NCBI GenBank assembly: GCA_914767715.1
Contig: OU612075.1
Location: forward strand, 682,001-746,000
Direction of reading: 5' to 3'
Source of the DNA: Membranipora membranacea
Lineage: Eukaryota; Bryozoa; Gymnolaemata; Cheilostomatida; Membraniporidae
Length of the DNA: 64,000 nucleotides
Shown: in pieces, positions 11,101 to 24,676 of the stretch
Position numbering within the stretch: the first letter of the stretch is position 1
Layout of the letters: each line of letters starts with the position of its first letter
Program-made: the position numbers and the translations under genes
The notes under the pieces: generated by a model
Told to the model about the DNA's origin: nothing
Databases searched by the model: none
The model's input: only the letters and a program-made list of their open reading frames with translations

Positions 11101-13650
11101 AAAGCAAGTCTTTGGGATTCAGTTGAATGATTGTTTTTTCCACGTTGAACATTGATCTATATGGCATGTTAACATCAATCCCACAATGCAAATGAAATTT
11201 AACCCTGAATTCCCTAGTAGCACACATTCCATTTTATGCTGAATGTGGCATTTGCAGATGGAGTCCACCAGAGAATTCTATAAAATTGTGATAATTCTAC
11301 ATTGAAAGCCAAATTATACTCAGGATTTGTGTCGACTCAACACACAGAGAAGATATTCTGATGAAAGGATATCACAGAGAGAATGTATATTAGCCTCTAC
11401 TGGATCACCTGATATCATAGCTATTCACCAGTAAGTGTGAGGTATAATCCCTCTTAGGTTATTCTACTGAGTCACTCTTGACTTTGTTACTCTCAAACAT
11501 AAAAAGATCCTCACATAACCTTGTAGGATGACCCCTTGACCTCTCAGAGTTACCTCGACTCAGCATCTCTGTAGTCTGTCTTTGTTCTATGAGCATGAGT
11601 ATGGGGAAATACTGGGTACAGCTGATGGAAGGTGAATAATTATATCTAGGCTGTAAAGTAGTATATTTTAATACTCACTGTAGCTCCATGTTATATCAGG
11701 CTTTAGCGCAACGCATACTGGCCAATTCACAGGGGAGACAACTACCATAACTCCTATTTAGCTTTGCGCTAGTAAAAGTTATTATAATTTATCTGGTCTT
11801 TATTCTGTAGATAGTGACATATAAGCTGACTGGAGAAGTTTGTTAGGAATCAGGAGAGCTGCTCCAGTGTCCGCTTACTCCTCTCAGTATGTATACAGTA
11901 CAATACAGAGAAGTCACCAGAACAAATATGACTACACCTCCAGGTATGTAGTCCTGTCATAACGTCTTAACATAACACCGTCACAGGTCTGTCGTATTCA
12001 ATTTAACTCGAGTTGAACATTTGGGTGAAAAATTAGGCGTTTTTCCTGCATCTCATAAAGAGGTCCTATATGACTTGGCAATTATTTTAGTTTGAGAATT
12101 GTATAAAAATTGGCCAAATTGCAGACCATAAAACCTCGGTTTTTGTGGTCACTCACTGTATACAAATGCTTTAAACATGACATCATAACATAGTTCCTTA
12201 TTTCAATCTGACACATGGCTGAGATATCCTGCCTGATTACCAAGCCCATGGTCTGGTCTGACAGTAAAAGAAATGGTAAAATGAGGTGATTTTCTACCAT
12301 TAAAACAACCGTCCTCGATGTCGCAGCATGAAATCATATATGCCTTGAGACTCGAAATAGACGGAGTGAATATATGAACTGCCTAAAGTTTTGTTTAGAA
12401 TTCATGAAAAACATACAAATATTTATCTACCCTTGTAACTGTGGTCCAAAAATGATTAGATCTAGGCTGTAAAGTAATATATTTTAATACTCACTGTAGC
12501 TCCATGTTATATCAGGCTTTAGCACAACGCATACTGGCCAATTCACAGGGGTGACAACTACCATAACTCTTATTGAGCTTTGCGCTAGTAAAAGTTATGA
12601 TAACTTATATGGTCTTTATTCTGTAGATAGTGACTTATAAGCTTACTGGAGAAGTTTTTTAGGAATCAGGAGACCGGCTCCAGTGTCCGCTTACTCCTCT
12701 CAGTATGTATACAGTACAATACAGAGAAGTCACCGGAACAAATATCACTACCCCTCCAGGTATGTAGTCCTGTCATTACGTCATAACATAACACAGTCAC
12801 AGGTCTGTCGTATTCAAATGCATGTAGTATTTTAGCTCGAGTTGAGCATTTGGGTGAAAAATTAGGTGTTTTTCCTGCATCTCAGCAAGAGCTCCTATAT
12901 TACTCGGCGAATTCCTTTGTTAGAAAATTGAATAAAAAAATGGCAGAATTGCAGACCACTTAGTCTCGGTTTCTGCGGTCACCCATTGAGAATAAAAATG
13001 AATTGAACATCAAAAATAAATTTTGAGTTTTGATTTCAGTTTGTGACACGTGGCTGAGATGTATCACCTAATTACTCTTCCCTCAATGTTGCAGCATGAT
13101 GTCATATTTGCCTTGAGACTGTCTTGACAAAAACTTACTGGAAATAGACTGAGCAAATATGTGAACTGCCTGGAGTTTAAAATTGATGAAAAGATGAACT
13201 TCCCCTTATAAATGTGGTCCAAAAATTGGCTGCCGTGATAAGGGTAAGATTTACCTGGAACCAATCACAAGAGTTATATATCTTTGTTAACTTTACTAGG
13301 TCTATCTACGCAATGAGATCTGAGACATACTCCCTTATTGATACAAGTATATAGTGACGTAGTCGCGGACTGACTTTGAGAACGTCTTCTATCAGTTTAC
13401 TATATGCAGCTCTGCTGTTGCAGTCAGAGTTTAAAGACAGATGTGGTATGAATATCACCATGTCAACGGAGTCTGACTCTAAACTACTACTATCAACTTA
13501 AGTTCAAGCAATGTGAACTCGTGTTAGTTAAGATCAGAGTCTGACTCTAAATGTGAACACATATTAACATAGTGATATGCTGGGTTCGCTGCCTCATTGA
13601 TATAACTCTATTAGTACATCTGATACTAAATCCTCTTATAATTATTTGTC
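8151..13650. repeat. Unit A spacer: old, diverged copy of the unit B/C caspase-downstream region
   Basis: Blocks align in order, with gaps, to the spacer after the intact caspases: 8,180-8,700 to 18,060-18,560; 8,930-9,070 to 18,970-19,150; 9,280-9,380 to 22,827-22,930; 9,590-10,290 to 23,020-23,770; 10,690-13,600 to 24,985-28,860. A poly-C tract lies at about 8,830-8,853. A tight hairpin pairs 10,211-10,232 with 10,252-10,273. No reading frame is kept across the copies; for example the frame near 9,690-9,790 is shifted relative to 23,120-23,230. Confidence 0.7.
11645..13228. repeat. Tandem duplication, ~816-bp period, two copies
   Basis: The copies start at 11645 and 12461 with the same TCTAGGCTGTAAAG sequence. 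Each contains an exon-like block bounded by TTCTGTAG and CCTCCAG|GTATGTAG, also seen at 25,868-25,985 in unit B. The block has in-frame stops, so it is either non-coding or decayed. Confidence 0.75.
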
Positions 13651-13715
13651 CAGTATTCAGTCTAAGCTGCCGCAAAGTACGAAGAAACAGGCAGCAGATT
13701 GGTTAAACATCAATA

Positions 13716-13979
13716 GGCATAACATAATATATATATCCAATATAACATTATATATATATCCAGTATAACATAATATATATCCAATATAACATTATATACA
13801 TATCCATTATAACATAATATATATATATATATCCAGTATAACATAATATATACATATCAAGTATAACATAATATATATCCAGTATAACATAATATATATA
13901 TCCAACATAACATAATATATATCCAATATAACATAATATGTATATCCAATATAACATAATATATATATATATCCAATAT
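13716..13979. repeat. AT-rich microsatellite array
   Basis: Irregular repeats of TATAACATAATATATATCC(A/N) of about 20-25 bp. They end exactly where unit B homology to unit C begins (13981), so the array may mark the duplication breakpoint. Confidence 0.85.
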
Positions 13980-14245
13980 ATATGTCTTTTTATTGTGTTA
14001 TTTAATGTGATAATTATATCTTTTGCAAGATGCTGTGAATCTCATGTGCTTAAAATTACATGCGTACGTTCTCCCTCCCTATCAATTACACAATATTCAG
14101 AAATTCTTTTATATCATTTTACGAGAAAGATAAGCTTTGTCATGACAGCTGATTTATCACAGCCTCAATTATTTATTAAGTCGAGTAGGAACAAAACACA
14201 GATTGTGTTGGTACTTATATATTTGCCTTTTATTTACAGTATACA

Positions 14246-17174
14246 ATGACTGAGACACGAGGGAGAGCACTCCTAATATCTAATGAGTACAAACTGCCCA
14301 ACGGCTCATACAGGAAAGGCTCAGAACATGACTACAGAAATATGAGAGATCTTTTGGTGAAGCTTGGGTTTGTTGTTGTAGGTGGTCATCAGAACTACAC
14401 AGCAAAGGTATTGATCGTGTAAATCTAACATGAGTGTAAAATATAGTTGCATTCACTTATCTATTTCTTTACCTTACTTATAGACGCAATCATTATCCGT
14501 AACTAAAAATACTCTTTCTTGTCACGTACACACATTTTTTGTGATAATGTTGTTAACCTTGCAGGTGTAGCTTATTGATGTCACAACTTGATTTATATTT
14601 CAGGAAATGGTGGAGGCAATTCACAGAGAGACACAACTGGTAGATGAAACAGGAGAATCTGTCTATAAGAACCTCGGAGTGTTTGTACTGATGATTACAA
14701 GTCATGGCACTGAAGGCTGTGTGGCAGGTGTGGACGGTAAACTGGTCAAGCTGTCAGACATCAGCAAGATGGTCTCTGCAAGAAATTTCCCAGCCATGCT
14801 GGGCAAACCAAAACTCCTCGTGATACAAGCTTGTGCTGGAAGTAAGTGAAATATTAACCTATCTTTTAGTTTGAGCAGCCGGCCACGGTCTCCAGGTAAA
14901 GTTTATTCCGTGTTAAGTAATGAGCAGCATCTGAAATGTTCCACAATTTTGAAAGCTGTCAAACATCAACACAGGGGTAATCGAGAGTATTGGATATATA
15001 TATTAAACATGTTGTAAGTGTGATTGTTGATGGTAATAATGTATAGATCAAGTTTGATACATTTGCCTGTGCCCCTCTCTACATGTCACGCAGCTGTAGA
15101 GGAGGGGCAACTCCAAACACAGGCAAATTGATCAAAATTGATCAATTAAATATGTAAAATTTACTCAATGCTACTCTGCCATGTTGCTATATCGATCAAG
15201 TCTGAACTCGTAGTTCTAATTTGGAGTTGCTCTCCCAGGTCTGACAACTGTGCAGTCGAGTGTAAGCAACTCCGTACAAATCAATGAGATTTGATTTGAT
15301 ACATATTTAGTAGGTCAATACAACTTCCACTAAAAACACCAGTATACTCTGTGTATGTGTCTATCTATATGATGTGTGAATACTACGGTGTTCTGGTATC
15401 AGTTTCTGGTGATTGTCCTTACAGGTAGCAGAGAGATGTTGTTAGATACTACAGACTCAGTTCCCTCAATCTCAGAGCTGAGTGCAGCTGCACCTGAACC
15501 TCTCCCCCCTACATCTGATCTAGAAGTTACATCATCAGCACCTAGAGAAGGAGATCTGTATCAGACAGGAAGTGATGTCATACAGCTGTTACCTGAAGTA
15601 GACAGTATCAATGAAACAATATCAGTGGCTGATCTGATAATTATGCAATCAAGTTTTGACAGTAAGTTTTATATTTGGAAGTTCCTCTCATACATTGGCT
15701 GTTAACAAAAATGACTAATGAATAAGGTATTCGAGAGTATATGAGTCCAAATTTGAGTCTTCCAACATCATTTACTTATCGACTATTCATAGTCATCTGT
15801 TCTACAACTTCCCTCTCCCAATCTTTGTGATGTCATAATATCAGGTTTAATGCCCATTGTACTCAGATTAGTTTCATAATAAATAATTGTTTTGTAGCGC
15901 TTGTGTCTCCTAGATCAGCTGTAACAGGATCGGCATTCATCAGAGCCCTGGTCGTAACACTCTACAAGTTTGCAGGACAGTTTGATGTAGTAACTTTGGG
16001 GGAGCTAGTGAGTATTACCGCATATGGCCATAATTCGAACTAGGATGTGTGAACCAGAATGACAGGTTGACACCGCAATATAAAAAACTTAATTCTGTCA
16101 GGGCCAGCTACCACCCTCAGCTACAAGAACACTATCCACACCAGAAATGTGATATATTGCCTCAAATTCCAAATCATGATAAATAACATATAACTAAAAA
16201 TTGATCTCTACTTGATATGATTATATTGGAATTGTTTAGCATATGCGCCCGTCTCCATTTTGATGTCTTTTGTATAATTTTCATTTTCTACACAAAGGTA
16301 AGAGAGGCTGTCAGTAGATACGGAGTAGAGCAAACACAGGCTTTACGTGCAGCTAATCCTGGTCTGAATGCAGCTTACGCAGCTCAGATGCCTAAGATGA
16401 TATCTACGCTCACAGACCTGAGAAATTTATACCTCAGACCTGGAGTTAATATGAGAAGAGCTGGAGAACATCCACAATCTCTGACAGATCCCAGATATCC
16501 TGATGGTAATACTGATACTACTCTAGAATGGTTACCAGGTGAGTAGTGTACTGCTGTCCTATCATTGAAATATTTAGGTACCGATGATAGTCAGGGTCCA
16601 GATGAATAGCTGCTTGCTGTGGTTAGATATCAGCCCTTATGTCAGGTAATCTAACAAAATTTATTCAAAGGTTTCGTGGCTCATTATTTCAAGTAGAACT
16701 TTTTCAAGATCTGGATCAATTTTTTTGCATCAAGAACTAGCCTACCCCCTCTACATGTACACTTTTGACTTTTTGAGTGCAGTGATTAATTAATATTATA
16801 TTTGTTATAGGTTATATGGATCAACTCACTCTAATTTTAATAAAATGGAGCCGGACTAAAATATCATAGTTAGCTACTGTTATTGTCACATTACAGATCG
16901 TATGGCCGACGAAGACATGAATAATCCCCAGTCTAGAAGTTACACTTATATCAGATGGAATAATCTAAAGAGGAGAAGAGTGCCAGCTACTCCAGCTGCT
17001 CCAGCTACTCCTGCTACTCCTGCTACTCCGACTGCTCTAGCTACTCTAGCTACTCCAGCTGCTCCAACTACTCCTGCTACTCCAGCTACTCTAACCACTC
17101 CGGCTGCTCCAGCTACTCCGGTTGCTCCAGCTACTCCGGCTGCCCCAGCTTCACCGGCTGCTCAAGCTCCATGA
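14246..17174 (+). CDS. Caspase-like cysteine protease (C14), unit B
   Basis: Six exons chain in phase: 14246-14407, 14604-14841, 15425-15661, 15898-16007, 16298-16538, 16897-17174, giving 421 residues. All introns are GT-AG. Residues 1-54 hold the p20 start (GRALLISNEY) and the pocket Arg in YRKGSEHDYRNM. Exon 2 has the catalytic His in MITSHGTEG and the catalytic Cys in LLVIQACAGS, the usual QACxG box with Ala. Exon 3 is an Asp- and Ser-rich interdomain linker. Exons 4-5 give the p10 part with the second pocket Arg in VSPRSAVTGSAFI and the end MISTLTDLRNLYLRPG. Exon 6 is a basic patch (KRRR) followed by a Pro-Ala-Thr repeat tail. No CARD or death prodomain precedes the catalytic part. The first exon begins after an acceptor (CAG at 14237-14239), so a 5' exon should exist upstream, but none is visible beyond the microsatellite. 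Poly(A) signal AATAAA lies at 17481. Confidence 0.85.
15048..15150. repeat. Hairpin element in caspase intron 2 (unit B)
   Basis: Inverted arms around TTTGCCTGTG and CACAGGCAAA with an inner pair CCCCTCTCTAC / GTAGAGGAGGGGCAACTCC. The unit C copy (53,432-53,541) is the better preserved palindrome. Confidence 0.6.
16977..17171 (+). repeat. 9-bp coding minisatellite (Pro-Ala-Thr tail), unit B
   Basis: Codons follow CCN-GCT-ACT/GCT, encoding PAT/PAA triplets with some Leu and Ser. The tract is 63 bp (seven 9-bp units, 21 residues) longer than in unit C, so copy number changes without breaking frame. Confidence 0.85.
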
Positions 17175-19193
17175 GAGAGCTTCATGTAACGACATTGTTA
17201 AATTTGTTAGCTACTACTTTGAGGTGGAAAGATATATGATTTTAATCAACGATTTATTTTACATTCATATACAGAGACACTGTACCATTTATTGTATAAG
17301 AGTGTTGGGGAATGTTGTATGATTTTATTTGAGTTGCAGTAGATGACTGCTCGTACTTATATTTAATGTTTCACACAGTAAGGGTCGAAGAGTGCAAATC
17401 ATTTCATAGCATTTTATCTGACCTTACATTATGTATATTTATATCAATTCGGAAGCTTTTCGGCATCAGAATCCTGTACAAATAAATGTATAATTAATAA
17501 ATGTCCTCTATTATAGTGATACGCTATTAATATTAACTGGTGATCAACTTGTGGTATAGCTATCCCAAGACTCAGTAACTTTGTAAAGATGTGGTTTACT
17601 AAATCATATTATATTGAATGATCAAGCTTCCGAAGGATCCAATTAATCATCATGCAAAATAAACCGATGTTAGTTTTATAAGGCTTTGTAAAACTTGTGT
17701 CATGACCCTACACTTGAGCATCTCGCTTGGTTGTGAATAAAAGCCAATGAGGCAAAGATGAGTGGGCTGACAAAGAAACAGTTCTATTTCCTTCTCAAAA
17801 TAGTATAACAGATACCGCAAATGTTCGCTAAATTAGCGTAATCCAGTAAATATCTCTCATCTCTCATCTGAGTATTCTCCCTCGGAGTATTGTTGCTCCT
17901 TTATCGAGAAGCTGAAATTGAAGTATACATCAGTTAACTGAATGTTTATGTGTACAGTATAATGAGACATGAGTCATGATTAAATTGCTGTTTCGGCCAA
18001 AGGAATAACATGAGCACAACAAGCTACATGGATCCGTTGACGCACTAGCTAGTGACAATACAGTATGGAGTTGATTAGTGTAAAACTATGCTATAGTATT
18101 GTTAGCAATTGGGCAGCAAGCAAGTACAAAGCGGTATGGTCAAACCAGGGCAATCCATGCATGGTCAAAATTATTGAAGGAAGTTGTGTGCCCATACTCC
18201 AGTTGTATGTTCATAGACAAGGGCATGGTGTTGATGCTTGTATGTTTCATACTTTTCAATATGAGCCAATCATAGTCGAAAACACAATATTTTGACCAAT
18301 AATTTGTTGTTTCCTGAAATTAGTGAGTCCACTCAGATCATTTCACTACATTTAATATGACAAAACAGATCTACTACTTCTAGCAAGGACAGTCCTCCTT
18401 GCTTCTAGTAATACTACTTTGCACTTAGTACAAAAACAAATGTATCTAAAAAGTTAAATAGTATCTTCTGAGCATATTTTGATCTATTGTCTAGATGATG
18501 ATAGCCTATATAGATAGGTTCACAATAAGAACTACTCAATTGCATTGGACTGGTTCAAATCAGTTCAGTGTGTAAGTTATTATTATTATTCAATCAATTC
18601 TTTGATGCACATTCTTTGACATACATTATTATTATAACATTATATTTTGTATTTCAAATGACTGCTTACTCAGACCTCAGTAAGCATTCATTTACAAAGT
18701 AAAATTTAAAAATATACCTGGTATGAGGCCAAAATACCTAATCTGTTGCTGGGAGCATTCTTACAGTACACAGCTGACATTGTAATTGTCCTGTTCAGAG
18801 GGATCAATTCTCAAGTAATTTCTATATCCCTGAGATATCTAAAACAGAGTGGTAAGGTAGCCTTGGCAGGCTGTCGGGGGTGACAGCCTGCGACTGCCTG
18901 CCCACTGGCTAGTGGTGAGGGGGGGGGGGGGAAGGGAAAGGAAGGGATATAATATTTTGTCTTATATCAGACTAGGTTTTTATGTGCGGTTATCTGTTAC
19001 AGTTTATTATTATAAGAACAAGCTGGATGACGGAGATATTTAACCTATGAGTTACTCCTTGGTTTACCTTGAAGAGAATCAGATCACCAGATACAGCTGT
19101 CTGTGAGATTATCAGAATATCAGCAGAGGAACACAAGGTTATTAATTATAACACGTGAAGTATTAGGGAGGAACATGATAGGCCATAACTACG

Positions 19194-19227
<34 letters not shown>

Positions 19228-22200
19228 AATCGTCACCACAGGCTTTCTGAAGATGTATAGATTGGACTTGATTTACACTTATAAATGAAGTGATGTAGCG
19301 GAAGTGAAAACGATATCTTTATATAATTATATAATATTATCTGAACCTATTCAGCAAATATTTATTTTTTAAGACTTTTACCATAATGATACAGATTCAC
19401 AGCACATTACACCCTGGTTACACTCTATGTGATAACTAACCATATATAAGATATTGGTCAGACTGTGACGTTATGCAGCCACAAAACATTTTTATCACAA
19501 ATTGACAGATTGAAGCTGACGAATTGATACAGGATAGTAAGAAGTGGTGTGAGATGATCAGATGCCTGATGACCGGAGGACGATACAGCTCTCCGGTATA
19601 CGATTCTAGACGGACATTATAGGTTCCCTCTGTCTGAGGTAAATGAGATCACAACTCCATTCTTTGTAATACGCAAACAGTGCGAATATCATCACTATAT
19701 TAAGTTATGATAGTAGTACTATTAGTTATACGATCTCTCAGCACACGGACAGGATGAGGATAATCAACTGTTACGAGTCAAGTAGATATATGACTGAGAA
19801 GACTAGCTGACTCAACTTACTGAAGTTGTCTGGTAGAGGTGTATTTATGTTAGATTTATGATTTGTGTCTGATCTCATATTTTTATCTGACCACTTCTGA
19901 ACTATAACAGGTAGGCCTATTGTCAGATATATGAAAAGACCTTACTCCTTAACTCTCAATACATAAACTGGATCAGGATGCTCAGTTATTGAGCATATGA
20001 TGAGGAAAATTGTCTAAACTAGCTGAAGCTGTTTGGCAGTCAGTTACTTTGGTCATTGTTGAATTTTTTGTCTGATCTCATATTTATTTCTGACCATTTC
20101 ATATGTATAACAGGTATTGTCACATGGTGAATGATATGGAGTGAGCTCCCATGTGATACTGGAGAGGGAGGGAATAAGCTCACGATCAGCTGAAGACATC
20201 CCAAAGATGTACTAGGTATGTAGATGGAAGTATAGAATGTCACACATGTTAGCGATGTGACGAATGTTGTGATGGGTATAACGGGGAGTATTGTTATGTT
20301 AGTTTATTATGTAAAGTCATGACTTCATGAGTGCTGAATATTTGAGAAGCTTAGGGCATCAAATTCTTCTCGAAGATGAGGCTGAAAACTCAACAGTAGC
20401 CCAGTTTTTCTCTTCTTTTGTCTGATATCTGTCTCAATACAACAGAATCTTGGGGCAGCAGGCAAATGAGTCCGAGTCACAAAACCTAACAGGTGTTTTG
20501 TATAATAATTCACCATTTTACAACCTTTCGAAAACTGAACAAATCGAAAATAGTTTTCACTTATTTTAATTGGAAGATAATACTGAATATTTTAGGAAAG
20601 GTTGTAAAATGGTGAATTATAATTCAGCGCCCCTGCTATGTTTGTGTCTATTGATACAGTGCAGCTCTCTTTTGTAAAGGGTTTCACTTATGTTGCATAC
20701 GATATCTTCTAATATGACGCTACGAGTTGCAGTAAATAGATTAACTTCTGCTCTTGATTGCAGCAACAAAAAAAACCTATTATGTATATTATGTAGATGG
20801 TTACACTTATACTGTAGTCCGAGACAGTGAGAAGAGAACACTGGTTTGAAACAGTGAGTAAAGAGGTTGAGTATAATATCCGTACCCTCTCCCACAGTGT
20901 CTCACAGCCGCTGATTTTTTTTCATTCACCTATGATTGAACTTGATCAGCTAAGTTGATTTGTAAACTGCAATCGTGACGCCTAACCTTTATAAGTTTCA
21001 ATTGTTACTGAAATTTAACATTTACTGTTGAAAGTTGAGTTAGTTAAGATAAGCTGCCTTGAGAGCTTCAAACATTTATATGCAACTTCTCTAAGATAAT
21101 CTGCTGCTGAGCCAACCATAACTCCATCTGTATCAGTATGAAGGTGAAGGTTGTATCTTGTAACTTCTTATTTACTTCATTGATGATATATTATTACTTT
21201 TAGTAGAGCTGTGGTGTAAACAGCACACAGAAGATAGTAGACTCATACCAGGAGTAGTCTGCTGTCCGCGGGTAAACAGTATACGGTTACCAGGTAAGCT
21301 GCCCACATTACGTCATGAGCATGCGAGAAAATAAAGTGATACTTTGATACTTTGTACATACTCACCAATTTCAGGTATCAAATATATATGTTCACAAATT
21401 TTTGATTAAGAAATTAGCCTACAACAATGTAATACTTTTGTTTCCTTTAGATAGTAGCCGGGGTTTCATTGTAACATTCCTTGTTACATTTAAATACTGT
21501 ACTTGATTAGTTGTCAGCATTTGATGTTGGCTGCTTATTCGGAGTTGTCTGACACCTCATTGTTGTTATCTGGTTAGGTATATCAGACCGAATAGTTTGC
21601 TTGTCTTGTGGTGTGGTGAACTTATGTTTTTTAGTTGAAGTAATGAAGCTGATTGGCTGGTGTATGAGTCGAGTCATATCAAACTGTTGGACTGACTGAT
21701 GTGATTCGAATTATACATAAGAAAATCAAGTACCAAACGCGAAAACATGTAAACTCAAAAATGATGATACCACCAATCAACCATTCTATTTTGCAGCAAG
21801 AGTTGTTACAAAAGTGTTCATGTGTCAGACAACTCTACAACCTCAATGACACCAAAGGATCAATAACACCAAAGTTTGATGGAGTGTCTAGTAGTTATGT
21901 TATAATCGATTGGCTCACCTGTCCAGGCTGCTGTATTTCTCTGTAATTTGGGTAACCTCAAGGTAGAATGTCATGACCCTCTACTTTAACTTATAGCTGA
22001 CTGATGATGTGATCTGGACCAAGATATATATATTAATACCTTCAGATCGGGAGTCGTCTGCTGTATGTGAGGGAGGGGAGATAATCTGGATGTATGAGTA
22101 ATAATCTGTTAACATCATGTATGCATGATCGATGTAAATAATTCCTTGATCTACACTATGGGATGAAAATCTAATTTAGAAACCTGTCTTAGCGAAATCA

Positions 22201-24637
22201 TAGTTACATTGTATATATGCATATATATATATATATATGAAGTGTACCAGTGTTCTGGAGAACCTAATAGCCTTGAGTAGTAAAGCATCTGCAGGAAAAA
22301 ATGTTACAAACGTGTTTCATATGTTGAGACCTTTACTAGCTAAGATTCACTCACCTTTTTAACTTGATAGAAGCTCCCACCGTATGTGCTGAACATACGG
22401 TGCTAGCTAGGATTAAGTCAGCACTAAATCACGAGTTTTAATCCCCTAGGGTATATAAACTGTGTTCATTGGATATAAAAGAGAGTTCTTTTTCCATACT
22501 TGGTAATGTTTTAATACTAGGCTGGATAAGTGGTCTCTGCATTGTTTTGTGGTGTGTTGATTTGGAGTTGATAACTACCCCAAATCATCTACTATATTAT
22601 ATAAACCATAAACATATTAATATGTTTATGATATAAACATATTGATATGTTTATGATATAAGCATATTGCGTAATTGCCAATTTTGTCAGGTTTATCTGC
22701 GCAATGAAGTTAGACACCTAAAGTGACATACTTCTCTGATCACACTACACTAACAGGAAGTTACCTTCCACACCTGAGAGTTGAGAGACACACTCTGGTA
22801 CTAGAGACTTTACTGACAAGATACCATCTCTATACAGGTGTGTGGCTTATATTACTAGTCCTTCCTTTATCTCAGCTACATCACAGACTCAACACTCAGA
22901 CTGGTGAGATGATGAGGACACCTAGCCACCATTCGGTAATACCCTAGTGATAAAAAGAGTTACACTACAAATACTGTATTAAGTCAGTCAGTTATGTCTT
23001 ATGCCTTATTGCCAACTTTGGATGTGTTATCATGATGATTCGACTAAAGATGACACAAGACCAATTATCATGACCTCTCCTCTATTCTGTTGCTCATTTT
23101 TTGTAACTTCTAGCTTGATGAATGATGTGATCAGCACACAGACCAGAGATGGATGGATTGAGATCCTCAGATCAGGAGTTGTCTGTAGTTTGTGTGAAAA
23201 GAGAGATTCTGAATCATATGATGAAACGCTGTCAATCTCATGACATGTAAGAACCAAGTAAGGGATACCTAGATCAAGTATACTTAAAATACTGCTGCCA
23301 CTCAGGGAAATGTGTACTCTTTGAGTTCTGTGTAGCTCAAAAAAACTAATTGAGGCTCCAATGGGCAAATGATCTGCATAAACTGTTGTCAAAATCAGAG
23401 TATGAAATTAATGCACTGGTTGTTGACGGCATTGTTTTTAACTAGTATGACGGTAATTATTTCATTATTTCAACCTGATCATTAATTGTATACCCTGATT
23501 TTGGCGATAAGTTTGTGCAAATAACTTGCTCATTGGGTGACAATGATGAGATGGTAGCCTCTTTTTGATATTTTTGAGCTTTACAATAGGCACACATTTC
23601 CCTGAGTGTCAGCAATAGTTTAAGCACAAGTTAGCCAAGATAACAGATGGCCTGTATTTGGAATTGCTCCCCCTCTACTGATAAGCCGCAGTCAGGAGTC
23701 CTGAAGTTTAATATCAGTAGAGAGGAGTAATGCTGAATATAGGACAATTAGATCAGACATGATCTTAGATATATCCTATGTGATGAGAAACTTACAGGAT
23801 TGAGGATAGCTACCTCACTGACTGAACCCTAGGAGTGTATATACAGTAGCTTTGGATCACTGGGTTTGCACAATATCCTTGTAGTCTATGTGTTATGTAG
23901 ATAGTGAGAGCTTCCTCACCTTCTTAGTAATGCTATCATACTTGACAGGATAAGTTGTCAGTATTGTTGGCTGTATGTTGATCTTTGATCTGGCATTCTA
24001 CGTTGTGTGATTTTCTTGTGTTATCATGTGCTCATACTTATACGTTTTATTGTTTATTGACTGATTTACTGTTGTATGGAATGACTTGATTTGGCTCGTC
24101 TCATACATCATTAAATCTGTCAGCTACAACACACAGCAAATTGTTCAAAGAAACAAACAATATGAAAACCCAGTCAGAAATTCTGATGTCAGAGCTTTTG
24201 TTTCACTTTATATTACAGCTACTAGTATGATGATGAAGTTTGTGTGGAGTTTATGAAATCCAGATCACCAGATACAGCTGGCTGTGTCAGAGCTTATAAG
24301 AAATATCAGCAGACAGCCACAAGGTAATCTATCATAACCGGTTATACTTAGTAGTACAAATGTGAGGAAGTTTGGTGGTTTATAAAATATTATAGCCTAT
24401 TGCACAATATTACTACAAATGGTAGTTATTCACTCTCCGAGATAATAGTTCAAAGAGAGAACAACTCCATATTATTGAAGGCTGATTTACACAAGTAAAA
24501 AACTTCATTAGTTGTCTAGCACACTGAACCAGCTCAATAAATCAGTTTGGAAGCGTGTTAAGGTATGCCAATTGCTCTATGAACTCGTTGTGTAGACCAC
24601 ATTACTGATTTATATACTGATGTCCCTCTAAGCCTGT
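17175..24637. other. Unit B spacer downstream of the caspase
   Basis: Starts with the caspase 3' UTR (AATAAA at 17481 and 17497). It contains an AC microsatellite (19,197-19,225). An inverted repeat pairs 20,505-20,529 with 20,596-20,620 around ATAATTCACCATTTTACAACC. A 10-bp hairpin (CACCGTATGT-GCTGA-ACATACGGTG) is at 22,378-22,402, and a palindromic AT tract at 22,605-22,670. Open frames at 21,701, 22,723 and 23,001 recur in unit C, but changes between the copies are not biased to silent sites, so I do not call them genes. Short exon-like blocks occur near 19,080-19,138 and 24,220-24,322. Confidence 0.5.
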
Positions 24638-24676
24638 TCATACATACATGAAAATGACATCCTTAATGTCTAGTCG

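Larger units (their letters stand above)
13981..24637. repeat. Segmental duplication, unit B (partner: 52,376-63,317)
   Basis: Near-collinear with unit C from TATGTCTTTTTATTGTG (13981 / 52376) to GATGTCCCTCTAAGCCT (24621-24637 / 63301-63317). Each unit holds one complete caspase gene and ~7.5 kb of spacer. Differences are scattered substitutions, tail-length change in the caspase, and three insertions or expansions that are specific to unit C or B. The left breakpoint lies in the intron just before the first caspase exon. Confidence 0.9.

Noticed and set aside
13748-13957. 69-residue Tyr/Ile-rich minus ORF
   Set aside because: Translation of an AT microsatellite.
21701-21946. 81-residue ORF also found at 60,109-60,363
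   Set aside because: Most differences between the two copies change amino acids, no domain is seen and no splice context supports it.
22723-23243. 74- and 80-residue plus ORFs conserved in unit C (61,022 and 61,300)
   Set aside because: Similarity is explained by the recent duplication; the older copy near 9,300-9,800 has a frameshift, so no coding constraint is visible.
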